Shown piece after piece: positions 1 through 8,258 of a stretch of 35,318 bases of DNA. This DNA comes from Halobacillus alkaliphilus. Its GTDB lineage: Bacteria; Bacillota; Bacilli; Bacillales; Halobacillaceae. Positions within the stretch are counted from its first letter, which is position 1. The number at the start of each line of letters is the position of its first letter. Below the pieces are notes generated by a model. The model was not told where the DNA came from. It ran no database searches and was given only the letters and a program-made list of their open reading frames with translations. The stretch covers positions 1 to 35,318 of the forward strand of contig NZ_FOOG01000041.1 of the NCBI RefSeq assembly GCF_900113125.1. The letters run 5' to 3'. A program made the position numbers and the translations under genes.

Positions 1-121
1 TCGTGTGGCAACGTCGAACGACCCTGCGTCGTGCAGGGCCGGAAAGCGAAATCGTCCCCCGGAGGACCTAATTCTCACAAATGTCTCGAAATCAAGTCTT
101 CCAGTAATGGGAGCTTTACCT
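1..121. repeat. MITE-like repeat, copy 1 (partial, decayed)
   Basis: The right end resembles the right end of the copy at 31013-31210: CTCGAAATCAAGTCTTCC at 85-102 matches the terminal inverted repeat, followed by GGGAGCTTT at 109-117. The inside (GGAAAGCGA near 40-50) also resembles the core of that copy. The left end lies outside the window. No open reading frame is carried. The element sits just downstream of the BASS transporter gene, in whose 3' region no separate terminator is obvious. Confidence 0.55.
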
Positions 122-167
122 TAATATCAACACGGAAGTTTGGCAGAGGGTTATATAAAAAAGATAT

Positions 168-1160
168 TCAATTTCCTGTGCTCTGAAATCTGCTCTCCAC
201 TTCTTCTTTCTCAGCCTCCAACTCTTCCTCTTCCTTCACCGGCTTCTTCGACCAGAAAGTAGCCAGAATGGGGCCTGAGATATTATGCCATACCGCGGCA
301 ACCACATTCGGCAAGGCGGCGAGAGGTCCGAAGTGTGCCGTCGCAAGTGCTACCCCTAGACCTGAGTTCTGCATCCCTACCTCAATGGAAATCGCGCGGC
401 GTTTACTTTCATCCAGTTTCATCAGCATCGCAGCTCCATAACCAAGCATAAGACCGAGCAGGTTGTGAAGAGCTACAGCCGTAAAGATCTGCAGGCCGGA
501 GCTTGTAATGCTTTCCACATTCGCAGCCACAACAGCGCAGACGATAATAATAATCGCAAGGACTGAAATGAGCGGGATCGCCGTGGCACTTTTATCCACC
601 GTTTGCGGAAACAGCTTCCTGATAAGAACCCCAAGCGTGATCGGTACAATAATGACCTGGACAATCGACAGAAACATAGAAACGGGATCTACTGGAAGCC
701 ACTGTCCCGCAAGCATTAGTAAAATAACCGGCGTGAGAATCGGGGCCAGCAAAGTAGAAAAGGAGGTCATCGCTACAGACAGCGCCAGATTACCTTTAGC
801 AAGATAAACCATCACATTGGAAGCTGTGCCTCCGGGAACGGACCCAAGCAGGACCAGACCAGCCGCAAGTTCTGCTGGCAAATTAAGCAGATAAGCAATA
901 CCAAAGGCAATCAGCGGCATAAGTAGATATTGAGCCGCTACCCCTGCCACAACAGGAAGCGGTTTTTTGACAACCAGTTTAAAGTCTACGGGCTTAAGAG
1001 TAAGCCCCATCCCAAACATGACAACTCCGAGCAGAATAGTAATATAGGCGCCTAGCCCGAGAAATGCATCTGGTAAAAAGAAAGCTATGAGAGCTGCTGC
1101 TATGACCCATAGAGCGAAATATTTTCCAGCGATTCGACTGATGGATTCGATCACCTTCAT
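168..1160 (-). CDS. BASS-family (bile acid:Na+ symporter-like) transporter
   Basis: A 330-residue integral membrane protein with about nine or ten hydrophobic helices, of the length and pattern of the BASS family (B. subtilis YocS, Salmonella PanS). Family members use a Na+ gradient to move organic anions; known substrates include bile acids, pyruvate and ketopantoate. The conserved GSVPGGTASNVMVYLAKGN segment (about residues 106-124) fits the family's Na+-site region. The C-terminal 25 residues are very acidic (EEEELEAEKEE), which is common in halophilic Bacillaceae. The ATG overlaps the stop of the upstream dehydrogenase gene by 4 nt (ATGA) and has an AAAGGAGG site, so the two are translationally coupled. 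The substrate is therefore probably a 2-hydroxy or 2-oxo acid linked to that enzyme, but this is inference. Confidence 0.85.
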   Translation of the reverse strand: MKVIESISRIAGKYFALWVIAAALIAFFLPDAFLGLGAYITILLGVVMFGMGLTLKPVDFKLVVKKPLPVVAGVAAQYLLMPLIAFGIAYLLNLPAELAAGLVLLGSVPGGTASNVMVYLAKGNLALSVAMTSFSTLLAPILTPVILLMLAGQWLPVDPVSMFLSIVQVIIVPITLGVLIRKLFPQTVDKSATAIPLISVLAIIIIVCAVVAANVESITSSGLQIFTAVALHNLLGLMLGYGAAMLMKLDESKRRAISIEVGMQNSGLGVALATAHFGPLAALPNVVAAVWHNISGPILATFWSKKPVKEEEELEAEKEEVESRFQSTGN

Positions 1161-2554
1161 TGATTGTTCCTCCTTTCACTTTGAACGAGCTTACCTGGAT
1201 TCATGATCCCTTTAGGGTCAATGGATGCTTTAATGGCCTCCATCACCGGCAAGGCTTTTCCATGCTCCCGCTTCTGATACTTCATTTTCCCTTTGCCTAC
1301 CCCATGCTCTCCTGTGCACGTGCCTCCACGAGCCAGCGCATATTCTACAATTTCTTCATTGAATTTCTCAGCCTTCTTAAGCTCCTCTTCATTTTCCATA
1401 TCGATCATAAGGAGCGCATGATAATTGCCGTCCCCGACGTGGCCAAGAATCCCAGACTCAAGGTTTAGCTCAGCAATTTTTTCTCTGCCATGGCGAATCG
1501 CCCCGGCAAGTTCCGAGATCGGTACGCAGACGTCTGTTACCATCATTTTTTTACCGGGACTGCCATGAATGTAAGCATAAGCTAAATTGTGACGAGCCTC
1601 CCACAGCTTCATACGGGCCGCATTATCTTTTTCAAAATGGATCACTTCACAATCATGATTCTTGACGATTTCTTCCATAAAAGCGACATCTTCCTGAAGT
1701 CCTGCTTCATTGCCGTGAAATTCAAGAAACAGCGTCGCTTTTTCTATGTAATCCGTCCCATTAAATTGATTCACTCTTCGAATAGAGGACTCGTCCAGTA
1801 GCTCTACACGGGCAACCGGAACGCCAGCCTGCAGCATCGAAATCACAGCCTCTACCGCGTGATCAATGGTTGGGAAGGAAGCTCTCGCCGCCATGACATG
1901 TTCAGGAATACCATAAACTCTTAATGTTAACTCTGTTATGCAGCCGAGCGTGCCCTCAGAGCCCACATAGAGACTGGTCAGATCGTATCCAGAAGATGAT
2001 TTTCTCGCGAGGCTGCCCGTGTGAATAATTTCCCCATTTGGTAAAACAACTTCCAGATCCTGAACCTGGTCTTTCATTACGCCATATTTCACGGAAGTTG
2101 TCCCACTCGCATTGGTAGCGGCCATCCCCCCGAGCGTAGCGTCAGCTCCTGGGTCTACTGAGAAAAATAAACCATGCTTTTTCAATGCCTTGTTTAACTG
2201 AGATCTGGTTACTCCAGGCTGCACTTTTACTAAGAAATCCTTATCCCGTACTTCTGTAACCTTGTTCATAGAGGAAAAATCAATCGTGATCCCTTTATCG
2301 TAAGCGATTACATGCCCTTCCAGACTGGATCCCAATCCAAATGGAATAACTGGCGTGCCGGACGCATCAGCTACTTTTATTATTTTGCTGATCTCCTCCG
2401 CGCTTTCTGGAAAGACCACCAGATCAGGCAGACTTCCTTCATGATAGGACTCATCTTTACTATGGTTGGTGAGAATCGTCTCATTGGTACTTACTTGATC
2501 CTCTCTCAAAAATTGCAGCAGTTCCTCTTGTAAAATTGCTGTGTCTGTATTCAT
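1157..2554 (-). CDS. FAD-linked 2-hydroxyacid dehydrogenase (D-lactate dehydrogenase / GlcD family)
   Basis: 465 residues with an N-terminal FAD-binding PCMH domain (PFGLGSSLEGH at 71-81, DPGADATLGGMAATNASG at 134-151, GYDLTSLYVGSEGTLG at 189-204) and a C-terminal FAD-oxidase domain ending in GEHGVG (415-420) and DPKGIMNPGK. This is the D-lactate dehydrogenase (cytochrome)/GlcD family, which oxidises D-lactate, glycolate or a related 2-hydroxyacid and passes electrons to the respiratory chain. The PFG.GSSLEGH loop is closer to D-lactate dehydrogenases than the second family member at 10519-11922. No iron-sulfur partner gene is adjacent; instead it is coupled to a BASS transporter. On the coding strand a plausible promoter is TTGTAG, 17 nt, TAACAT about 45 nt upstream. 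The exact substrate is not decided by the sequence. Confidence 0.88.
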   Translation of the reverse strand: MNTDTAILQEELLQFLREDQVSTNETILTNHSKDESYHEGSLPDLVVFPESAEEISKIIKVADASGTPVIPFGLGSSLEGHVIAYDKGITIDFSSMNKVTEVRDKDFLVKVQPGVTRSQLNKALKKHGLFFSVDPGADATLGGMAATNASGTTSVKYGVMKDQVQDLEVVLPNGEIIHTGSLARKSSSGYDLTSLYVGSEGTLGCITELTLRVYGIPEHVMAARASFPTIDHAVEAVISMLQAGVPVARVELLDESSIRRVNQFNGTDYIEKATLFLEFHGNEAGLQEDVAFMEEIVKNHDCEVIHFEKDNAARMKLWEARHNLAYAYIHGSPGKKMMVTDVCVPISELAGAIRHGREKIAELNLESGILGHVGDGNYHALLMIDMENEEELKKAEKFNEEIVEYALARGGTCTGEHGVGKGKMKYQKREHGKALPVMEAIKASIDPKGIMNPGKLVQSERRNNQ

Positions 2555-2609
2555 GGCCTTCGACTCCTTTCTTCATTTACAGGGTTAAACTGTTGGATTA
2601 TGTTATCAC

Positions 2610-2622
2610 AATTATCTGAAAA
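2610..2622. promoter_or_regulatory. 13-bp motif shared by the upstream regions of both FAD-oxidase genes
   Basis: AATTATCTGAAAA on the plus strand. Its reverse complement, TTTTCAGATAATT, recurs at 11954-11966 upstream of glcD. It overlaps the candidate promoter of the 1157-2554 gene. A common operator for 2-hydroxyacid oxidation genes is possible, but the orientation relative to the gene differs between the two sites. Confidence 0.3.
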
Positions 2623-2656
2623 CTACAATGGATCAGAGGAGTCTAGTCATAAAGAA

Positions 2657-2687
2657 AAGAGGACGCTGATTTAAGCAGCGTCCTCTT
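2657..2687 (-). terminator. Intrinsic terminator overlapping the end of the 2671-3069 gene
   Basis: A perfect 12-bp stem (AAGAGGACGCTG at 2657-2668 with its complement at 2676-2687) and a 7-nt loop. On the minus strand it is followed by TTTTCTTTATG. The upstream arm is the last codons of the gene (the NEEDAA end), so coding sequence and terminator share bases. Confidence 0.85.
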
Positions 2688-3069
2688 CATTAAGATGCAT
2701 CCAGACATTTAGTGCAAAAATCAAAACCCCCGCTGTTGTAAGCGTTGCGCCACCTGCAATAACGGTTGTCAGTGACTCCAGCTGAAAAGCAATCATTAGA
2801 AAAAGTCCAGCCATCATGAGCGGCAAGCCGATATTATGAAGCCAGAAGTGAATTTTGCCTAACTTTGCAGCAGCAAGCTTTGGAAATAAATGATATAAAA
2901 TACCAGCGAGCGTTAAAGCTGTCCACCCTAATAAGTTGATATGAACATGAACAGGTGTTAAATCATAATTGTGCACGATGGACATATAGTAACCGATCAA
3001 GGTACCGATCACAAAATAAACCGTTGAGATTTTTATCAATGTTTTTCCGATTAGAATCACCTCCCTCAT
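2671..3069 (-). CDS. Small four-helix membrane protein, heme-copper oxidase subunit I-like
   Basis: 132 residues with four predicted membrane helices (about 12-32, 43-63, 74-96 and 103-125). Histidines are clustered at 33, 41, 43, 60, 74, 78 and 125. The HVHINLLGWTALTLAGILYH segment resembles a histidine-bearing helix of cbb3/NOR-type oxidase subunit I, and such small proteins are often annotated as cytochrome-c-oxidase-like. Heme or metal binding is therefore plausible but unproven. The start is uncertain: the ATG at 3069 has only a weak upstream site, while a strong GGGAGGTGAT lies inside codons 2-5 with no well-placed ATG downstream. It is divergent from the DsbA-like gene at 3166, so a redox or respiratory setting is possible. 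Confidence 0.65.
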   Translation of the reverse strand: MREVILIGKTLIKISTVYFVIGTLIGYYMSIVHNYDLTPVHVHINLLGWTALTLAGILYHLFPKLAAAKLGKIHFWLHNIGLPLMMAGLFLMIAFQLESLTTVIAGGATLTTAGVLIFALNVWMHLNEEDAA

Positions 3070-3165
3070 TCACTCTATGTACGTCAACATTCAATCAGAA
3101 TAATGGATTTCACGCTTATAGAGCCGTACAATAAAGATGTATTCTATAGAAGAGGTGAAACAGTT

Positions 3166-3870
3166 TTGAAAATTGAAATTTGGTCAGACTTTGTCTGTCC
3201 GTTTTGTTATATTGGTAAACGCCGATTGGAACAGGCATTAGAGAACTTCCCAAATGAAGAAAAAGCAGAAGTGGTTTATAAAAGCTTTGAACTTGATCCT
3301 AACGCGGAGCGCAGCTCTAAACAGTCCATGCATGAAAAACTGGCGGCTAAGTATGGCCGATCCTTGGAGGAAGCGAAAGAAATGACAAAAAACATGGAGG
3401 AGCAGGCATCCATGGTTGGCCTTGATTTCCGTTTCGACACCATGGTTCCAACGAACACGATGGATGCGCACCGGGTCGCTAAATTCGCTGAAACAAAAGG
3501 ATTGGATCAAGAGACAGCAGAGATCCTCTTCCGTGCCGTGTTCACCGATTCGAAAGATATTGGTGATCATGAAACCTTGATCGAACTGGCTCAGGAAGCA
3601 GGACTCGACCAAAGTGAAGTACGTCAAGTACTCGAAAGCACAGACTATATGGAACTCGTTCGCACGGAAGAAACAGAAGCTCATCAAGTCGGAGTACAAG
3701 GCGTGCCTTTCTTTGTGATCAACCGCAAATACGCCGTATCCGGCGCCCAGCCGAAAGAAATATTCACACAGGCATTGGAGAAAGCTTATTCAGAAGAGAA
3801 GCAGGCTCCAGCGTTTGAAACATTCTCTGGTCAAAACGGAGCAGCCTGCACAGATGACAGCTGCGAATAA
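3166..3870 (+). CDS. DsbA-family (FrnE-like) thiol oxidoreductase
   Basis: The protein begins (M)KIEIWSDFVCPFCYIGKRR, with the thioredoxin-fold CPFC redox motif at residues 11-14 and the cis-proline segment GVQGVPFFVINRKYAVSG near residue 180. Length is 234 residues, the usual size of the FrnE/YwbO branch of the DsbA family. It has no signal peptide, so it acts in the cytoplasm. Its substrate is unknown. The TTG start at 3166 is chosen because AGAGGTG sits 7 nt upstream and family members begin here; an in-frame ATG at 3103 would add 21 residues with no ribosome binding site. The C-terminus carries two further cysteines (CTDDSC). The gene converges on nagB across palindrome R1. Confidence 0.85.
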   Translation: MKIEIWSDFVCPFCYIGKRRLEQALENFPNEEKAEVVYKSFELDPNAERSSKQSMHEKLAAKYGRSLEEAKEMTKNMEEQASMVGLDFRFDTMVPTNTMDAHRVAKFAETKGLDQETAEILFRAVFTDSKDIGDHETLIELAQEAGLDQSEVRQVLESTDYMELVRTEETEAHQVGVQGVPFFVINRKYAVSGAQPKEIFTQALEKAYSEEKQAPAFETFSGQNGAACTDDSCE

Positions 3871-3892
3871 CATATAAAAATTAGGAGATAAA

Positions 3893-3943
3893 TACCACCT
3901 CAGGTCATCCAGAATCTGGATGACCTGAGGTGGTAATTTTTTG
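3893..3943. terminator. Palindromic element R1 / terminator between convergent genes
   Basis: A perfect palindrome with 21-bp arms (3893-3913 and 3915-3935) centred on A3914, followed on the plus strand by ATTTTTTG. The core arm is ACCTCAGGTCATCC. It lies between the DsbA-like gene (+) and nagB (-). The plus-strand T-tract fits termination of the DsbA-like mRNA; the minus-strand tail (TATTTATC) is weaker. It is one of six related elements in the window (3893, 9140, 14006, 27722, 28220, 33383). Confidence 0.9.
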
Positions 3944-3952
3944 TAATGTCAT

Positions 3953-4678
3953 TTATTCGTAGGGTTTTGCGCTTTTGTCTGTTACTAACGTAACGTGAGG
4001 GTGGTTTTTTAGAATTGACGCAGGAAACTGTTCATTCGGTTCGCTATCTATTAAGGTTTTGACCGCTTTTAATTTATGAGATCCAGAAGCTAAAAGCACA
4101 ATGTGGCGACTCTTCATTATCGTACGAATACCCATAGTAATCGCTTGCTCTGGCACTTTATCTAAAGAAGTAAAAAACCGTGCATTCGCCTTTCTGGTAG
4201 TGGGAGCAAGATCGACCACATGCGTTGTACTCGCAAATGAAGTCCCTGGTTCATTAAATCCAATATGTCCGTTCGCTCCGATTCCTAATATTTGAAGATC
4301 AGGAGGCCCTATCTCATTTAATTTATCTTCGTAGGTCGCGCACTCTTGCTCTAAATCCTCCGCCATTCCATTTGGGATGTGCACACGTTCTTTCGGAATA
4401 TTAAGGAAGTGGAATAAATGGTCGTTCATGTAAGAGTGATAGCTTTGAGAATGATTCCTTCCTAAACCTACGTATTCGTCTAAATTGAATGCAGTCACAC
4501 AACTATAGTCTACTCCCCTATGCTCGTACCCTTTCACCATCTCCTCATAGGTACCTAAAGGTGTCCCTCCTGTTGCAAGTCCTAAAACTGAATCCGGTTT
4601 TCCAATGACTTGTTTTTCCAGGATCTCACATACCGTACGACTCAGTTCACGATAATCTTTTGTTACGATAATCTCCAA
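3953..4678 (-). CDS. nagB: Glucosamine-6-phosphate deaminase
   Basis: A 241-residue cytoplasmic enzyme converting glucosamine-6-phosphate to fructose-6-phosphate and ammonia. Family motifs are clear: GLATGGTP phosphate loop (33-40), FNLDEYVGL with the catalytic Asp at 67, and NGHIGFNEP (136-144) with the ring-opening His at 138. Length matches B. subtilis NagB (about 242 residues) of the short form without the allosteric C-terminal extension. It has a GGAGGAGAACC site upstream. It is the last gene of the PTS operon, 59 nt after the EIICB gene, with a small hairpin in the gap. NagA, the usual partner, is not in the window; deacetylation may be done by the ChbG-like enzyme of the same operon. 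Confidence 0.95.
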   Translation of the reverse strand: MEIIVTKDYRELSRTVCEILEKQVIGKPDSVLGLATGGTPLGTYEEMVKGYEHRGVDYSCVTAFNLDEYVGLGRNHSQSYHSYMNDHLFHFLNIPKERVHIPNGMAEDLEQECATYEDKLNEIGPPDLQILGIGANGHIGFNEPGTSFASTTHVVDLAPTTRKANARFFTSLDKVPEQAITMGIRTIMKSRHIVLLASGSHKLKAVKTLIDSEPNEQFPASILKNHPHVTLVTDKSAKPYE

Positions 4679-4706
4679 TAGGTTCTCCTCCTTTTTGGAA
4701 ATGGGA

Positions 4707-4730
4707 GCCCCGGTTCTCCCAAACCAGGGC
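4707..4730. other. Small intercistronic hairpin between the PTS gene and nagB
   Basis: GCCC-C-GGTT paired with AACC-A-GGGC around a 6-nt loop gives eight base pairs and one mismatch. No T-tract follows in the direction of transcription, so it is more likely an mRNA processing or stability element than a terminator. The evidence is structural only. Confidence 0.35.
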
Positions 4731-4737
4731 CCTTGTG

Positions 4738-6135
4738 CTACTCTAAAAATTTATCTAATTCCTTTTTAACCGTTGTCGCCTCAGATCCAATAATAATCTG
4801 AACATTGGTATTATCTATCTTAACAACTCCGTGGGCACCGGTCTGTTTAATTTTTTCTTCATTCACTTTCTCTACGTCCTTCAGCTCAAGTCGGAGTCTC
4901 GTCATACAATGATCATTTGTAATTACATTTTCTTTCCCGCCAATATTCTGAAGGATTTTCTTCGCCATATACTCATGATTCGAGTGAGAAAGCTTCAATT
5001 CTTTTTCTTCTTCAGAAGCCTCTTCTTCAAAATCAGCTTCTTCTTCACGACCGATCACCGGAATGTCTTTCTTCACAATAATGGTGTAGAAGGTAAAGTA
5101 GTAGAGTGCGAAGAAGACAAGACCTACAGGAATAATCAATAAGCCCTTATCGGACAAGTTTAAGTTGACTACATAATCAATCACGCCGGCTCCCCATGAG
5201 AACCCATGCCGGATCGAGAGCATGTAGAGAACAGCACCGGCTAAACCGGTATAAACCGAGTGGATGAAATAGAGAAGTGGAGACGTGAACAGGAACGTAA
5301 ACTCGATCGGTTCCGTAATTCCTGTTACAAAGGATGTAGCTGCCCCTGAGGACATAAGCGTTTTCGTTTCCTGTTTTCTTCTCTTGGCCGCTTTCGTTAT
5401 GGCAAGAGCAATCGCTGGAATACCAAACATCATGGTAATAAAGAATCCACCAATAAAGTACCCGGCTGTCGGGTCCCCACTTAAGAATCGTGTGATTTCC
5501 CCATTCACAACTTCACCAGAAGGATCTTCATATTCTCCGAGTCCAAAATAGGCATACGTATTAATCACATGATGCAGACCAAACGGAAGTAAGAAACGGT
5601 TTAAAAATCCAAAGATGAATACACCTAGTGCACCAAGCCCCATCAATGTCTGACTAAAGGCATCAATTCCCTTTTGAGCATACGGCCATATGACAGACAT
5701 TACCCCGGCTACCGGAATCATCGTGAAGATAATCATGGTAATCGGAAATTTTTCACCACTGAAAAAAGCAAACATGCTCGGAAGCTTCGTGTCTTTAAAT
5801 TTATTGTAGATATAAGCTGCAATCAGCCCGGCCATGACCCCTCCAAAAACACTCATGTTGATATCAGGGTCCATAATCTCTAGTCCTCGTTTAAGAACAA
5901 TAATCGCAAGGAAGCCAGTCAGCGCAGGAATTCCTTTGTCTTTCGTTTTTGCTAACCCCATGGCAATACCTATCGCAATCAAAGCATCCATCTGAGTTAG
6001 AATGACCCCGGCTGCCTGAAATAAAGGAATATCAAGTAAATCTTCCGCCGTTAATCGGAATAGTAAACCAGCAATCGGCAGGGCAACGATCGGAATTAAA
6101 AGAGACTTTCCTAACTTTTGAAGAAAATTCTTCAT
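4738..6135 (-). CDS. PTS sugar transporter EIICB, N-acetylglucosamine (NagE/NagP)-like
   Basis: 465 residues: an EIIC membrane domain (about 1-365, with GITEPIEFTFLF and the NagE-like GEITRFLSGDPTAG and FGLHHVINT segments), an acidic linker (EEEADFEEEASEEEKE) and a C-terminal EIIB domain with the phosphorylated cysteine in NDHCMTRLRL (Cys410). It takes up a sugar while phosphorylating it. Sequence features place it in the glucose/GlcNAc branch. No EIIA domain is fused or adjacent, so a shared EIIA is needed. The genes around it (NagB, ChbG-like, GH4) suggest the substrate is an amino sugar, perhaps a disaccharide rather than GlcNAc itself; that is inference. AGGAGA precedes the ATG, 24 nt after the ChbG-like gene. 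Confidence 0.9.
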   Translation of the reverse strand: MKNFLQKLGKSLLIPIVALPIAGLLFRLTAEDLLDIPLFQAAGVILTQMDALIAIGIAMGLAKTKDKGIPALTGFLAIIVLKRGLEIMDPDINMSVFGGVMAGLIAAYIYNKFKDTKLPSMFAFFSGEKFPITMIIFTMIPVAGVMSVIWPYAQKGIDAFSQTLMGLGALGVFIFGFLNRFLLPFGLHHVINTYAYFGLGEYEDPSGEVVNGEITRFLSGDPTAGYFIGGFFITMMFGIPAIALAITKAAKRRKQETKTLMSSGAATSFVTGITEPIEFTFLFTSPLLYFIHSVYTGLAGAVLYMLSIRHGFSWGAGVIDYVVNLNLSDKGLLIIPVGLVFFALYYFTFYTIIVKKDIPVIGREEEADFEEEASEEEKELKLSHSNHEYMAKKILQNIGGKENVITNDHCMTRLRLELKDVEKVNEEKIKQTGAHGVVKIDNTNVQIIIGSEATTVKKELDKFLE

Positions 6136-6159
6136 GATCAGCTCTCCTTTTTTCAGATT

Positions 6160-6885
6160 TTATAGTTCTTTAAATGTGGCTAGCTTGATATCCGAGCGGT
6201 CATGAATCCGTTGTACCGTAGAAGGGTGGGTCAAGAATTCCACTTCATCTATTCTCGGATAAGTGAACGAAGAAGTAGCCATTAATTTTTTATCTAAATA
6301 AGCGGGATGACTCATTACCTCTACCGTTTCGTTCTTCTCGAATAATTCATTTAAGCTCTGTTCATCTTTTAATGAGGTCTCAATTAAATAGGAAAAGGAA
6401 TCCGTAGTCGCAACATCATTCGGAATTTCCATATTGTTGCGCACTGGGAGGCTGTATTCTCGAGCCAGCTTCAAAAAAACTTCCGGAATTGAACCGAATG
6501 AGTTGATGTGATGGTGACTATCCAGATGAGTGGGTTCTAACCCGTATGACAAAAATCGCTCAATCTGTACTTTCCACTCGCTGTACACTTCATCATAATC
6601 AATCGTGAAACCGCCTTCATAAAAGTTTAACTTTCGGAAATCACCGTTTACGTCAACCAGTGTTTTATGGCTGTCGAGCAAAGGGCGGTCACAGGTAAGA
6701 ACCAGGTGGACGCCCACGCCCAGCCCCGGATTTTGTTTAGCCAACTCTGCTGCTTGGCTGGCACCGGGCATATTCGTCATAAATGTAGCTGAGGTAAGGA
6801 TCCCTTTTTGATAACTGTCTATGATTCCATAATTCACGCCTCTGGAATAACCGAAATCATCCGCGTTAATAATCAACTTCTTCAT
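6160..6885 (-). CDS. chbG: ChbG/YdjC-family carbohydrate deacetylase
   Basis: 241 residues of the YdjC/ChbG family, whose E. coli member removes an acetyl group from chito-oligosaccharide phosphates. Visible motifs are NADDFG (7-12, metal and catalytic aspartates), GVGVHLVLT with His60, HLDSHHH (120-126) and the C-terminal VMSHPAY with His193. In the E. coli chb operon this deacetylation lets the GH4 enzyme ChbF act. The same pairing occurs here: the GH4 gene lies 21 nt upstream and the PTS gene 24 nt downstream on the same strand. GAAGGAGGACTATGA precedes the ATG. The exact substrate (chitobiose-6-phosphate or another acetylated amino-sugar phosphate) cannot be read from the sequence, so the symbol denotes the family. 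Confidence 0.85.
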   Translation of the reverse strand: MKKLIINADDFGYSRGVNYGIIDSYQKGILTSATFMTNMPGASQAAELAKQNPGLGVGVHLVLTCDRPLLDSHKTLVDVNGDFRKLNFYEGGFTIDYDEVYSEWKVQIERFLSYGLEPTHLDSHHHINSFGSIPEVFLKLAREYSLPVRNNMEIPNDVATTDSFSYLIETSLKDEQSLNELFEKNETVEVMSHPAYLDKKLMATSSFTYPRIDEVEFLTHPSTVQRIHDRSDIKLATFKEL

Positions 6886-6906
6886 TCATAGTCCTCCTTC
6901 GGTCGG

Positions 6907-8232
6907 TTAGGTTAGATTGGGCCAGTACGGTCGATTCACTTCTATTAAATCGTCTACGATAGCTTTTGCTTTGTCCGGGCTAATAACCGTACGGTTCAAC
7001 GTTAAGGCTTGGATTAATTTCTGGTAGCTTCCTTCAAAATAAGCTTCGGTTACAAGTTTTTCATAAGCATATTGGCCTTCAATGAGTCCTTTATAAAAAG
7101 TAGGAATTTCCCCTATTGCAAAAGGCTTCGGCCCATTAGCTGTTAATGATGAAGGCACTTCCACCATGGCATCGTCCGGCAGATTGGAGATGATTCCATT
7201 ATTTTCGGTAATGACAATGAAACGGTCATTTAGGTTATAGGCAAGTGAGGCAGCTGCTTTGACCATGAAAACTCCATGAATATCAACGTGAAGATCGGCA
7301 GCTTCGGCTGTACCCTGCTCAATGATTTGATCGCATATGTTATGCACTCGCTTCTGACGCCCCTCAATCACCTGTCTTGCTCTCGTTCGGTTCGGATCTT
7401 CTTTGGCAGTCATCTGCTCGGGGTATAAGTAGTACTGCAAATAGGTATTGGGCAGAAATTCTGGAAAATCCATTAACATTTGTCTAGCTTGCGCAAATGT
7501 TTGCTGCCAAGAGACATCGTTTGCGATCTCCTTATCCTCAGGTGTGAACCCTTTTTCTATAATCAAAGACTTCAGTCGCTCGGTATGGTCATTCCCCTGT
7601 TTGTCATAGATTTTGGTGAACCAGCCAAAGTGATTCAGTCCGAAATACTCGGGCACTAAATTCCACACATCAAGTTCTAGGATCTTAGCGTAACTAATCA
7701 TAATCGCAATCGGCATGTCACATATATTCAATAAGCGCGAATCATGAGGGAACTCCTTCTTTAAAGCTACCGCTACAATGGCTGCAGGGTTCGTATAATT
7801 TAAAATCCAGGCATTAGGCGCATACGTCCGGATATCGTTAACAAGTTGTATCATATCCTTAATGGAGCGAAGTCCGTACGCCATCCCTCCTGGTCCACAT
7901 GTCTCCTGACCGACAACTCCATGCTTTAAAGGAATCTGCTCGTCCTTTTCACGCATCGAAAGACCACCTGTACGAATTTGAACGAATACAAAGTCGGCCT
8001 CTTTAAATGCTTCTTCCTTGTCTGTGGTATAAGAAAAGGATTCAAGCTCCGGATAACGCTCTTGCATTAGAATCTCGGTTGCTTTCGCATTTCTTTCCTG
8101 GCGTTCGGCATCTGTGTCGTAAAAAACAATTTCCTTTAAAGGGAACCGATCTTTTTCTTCAATTAAGCTCATCATCATGCCCATAGTGTAAGTGCTCCCA
8201 CTTCCAGCTATAACAAGGCGCTGTTTTTTCAT
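6907..8232 (-). CDS. GH4 6-phospho-glycosidase (MalA/GlvA-like)
   Basis: A 441-residue NAD+- and Mn2+-dependent hydrolase of glycoside hydrolase family 4. The nucleotide-binding VIAGSGSTYT is at 7-16. GQETCGPGGMAYGLRS starts at 108. Metal ligands are Cys171 in NICDMP and His201 in FGLNHFGW, followed later by PNTYLQYYLYP. These segments are closest to the maltose-6-phosphate hydrolases GlvA/MalA rather than to ChbF/CelF. Yet the operon partners are amino-sugar genes, which makes the substrate ambiguous; GH4 enzymes use a redox-elimination mechanism and can accept either anomer. The start at 8232 has GAGGAG 7 nt upstream; a 20-residue in-frame extension to 8292 would run over the promoter and is rejected. 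First gene of the operon. Confidence 0.9.
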   Translation of the reverse strand: MKKQRLVIAGSGSTYTMGMMMSLIEEKDRFPLKEIVFYDTDAERQERNAKATEILMQERYPELESFSYTTDKEEAFKEADFVFVQIRTGGLSMREKDEQIPLKHGVVGQETCGPGGMAYGLRSIKDMIQLVNDIRTYAPNAWILNYTNPAAIVAVALKKEFPHDSRLLNICDMPIAIMISYAKILELDVWNLVPEYFGLNHFGWFTKIYDKQGNDHTERLKSLIIEKGFTPEDKEIANDVSWQQTFAQARQMLMDFPEFLPNTYLQYYLYPEQMTAKEDPNRTRARQVIEGRQKRVHNICDQIIEQGTAEAADLHVDIHGVFMVKAAASLAYNLNDRFIVITENNGIISNLPDDAMVEVPSSLTANGPKPFAIGEIPTFYKGLIEGQYAYEKLVTEAYFEGSYQKLIQALTLNRTVISPDKAKAIVDDLIEVNRPYWPNLT

Positions 8233-8258
8233 AAGATAGCTCCTCTCTCGTTTTATTA

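Noticed and set aside
3238-3699. 153-codon minus-strand frame inside the DsbA-like gene
   Set aside because: Antisense to a well-supported gene; cysteine- and phenylalanine-rich composition is typical of a spurious frame.
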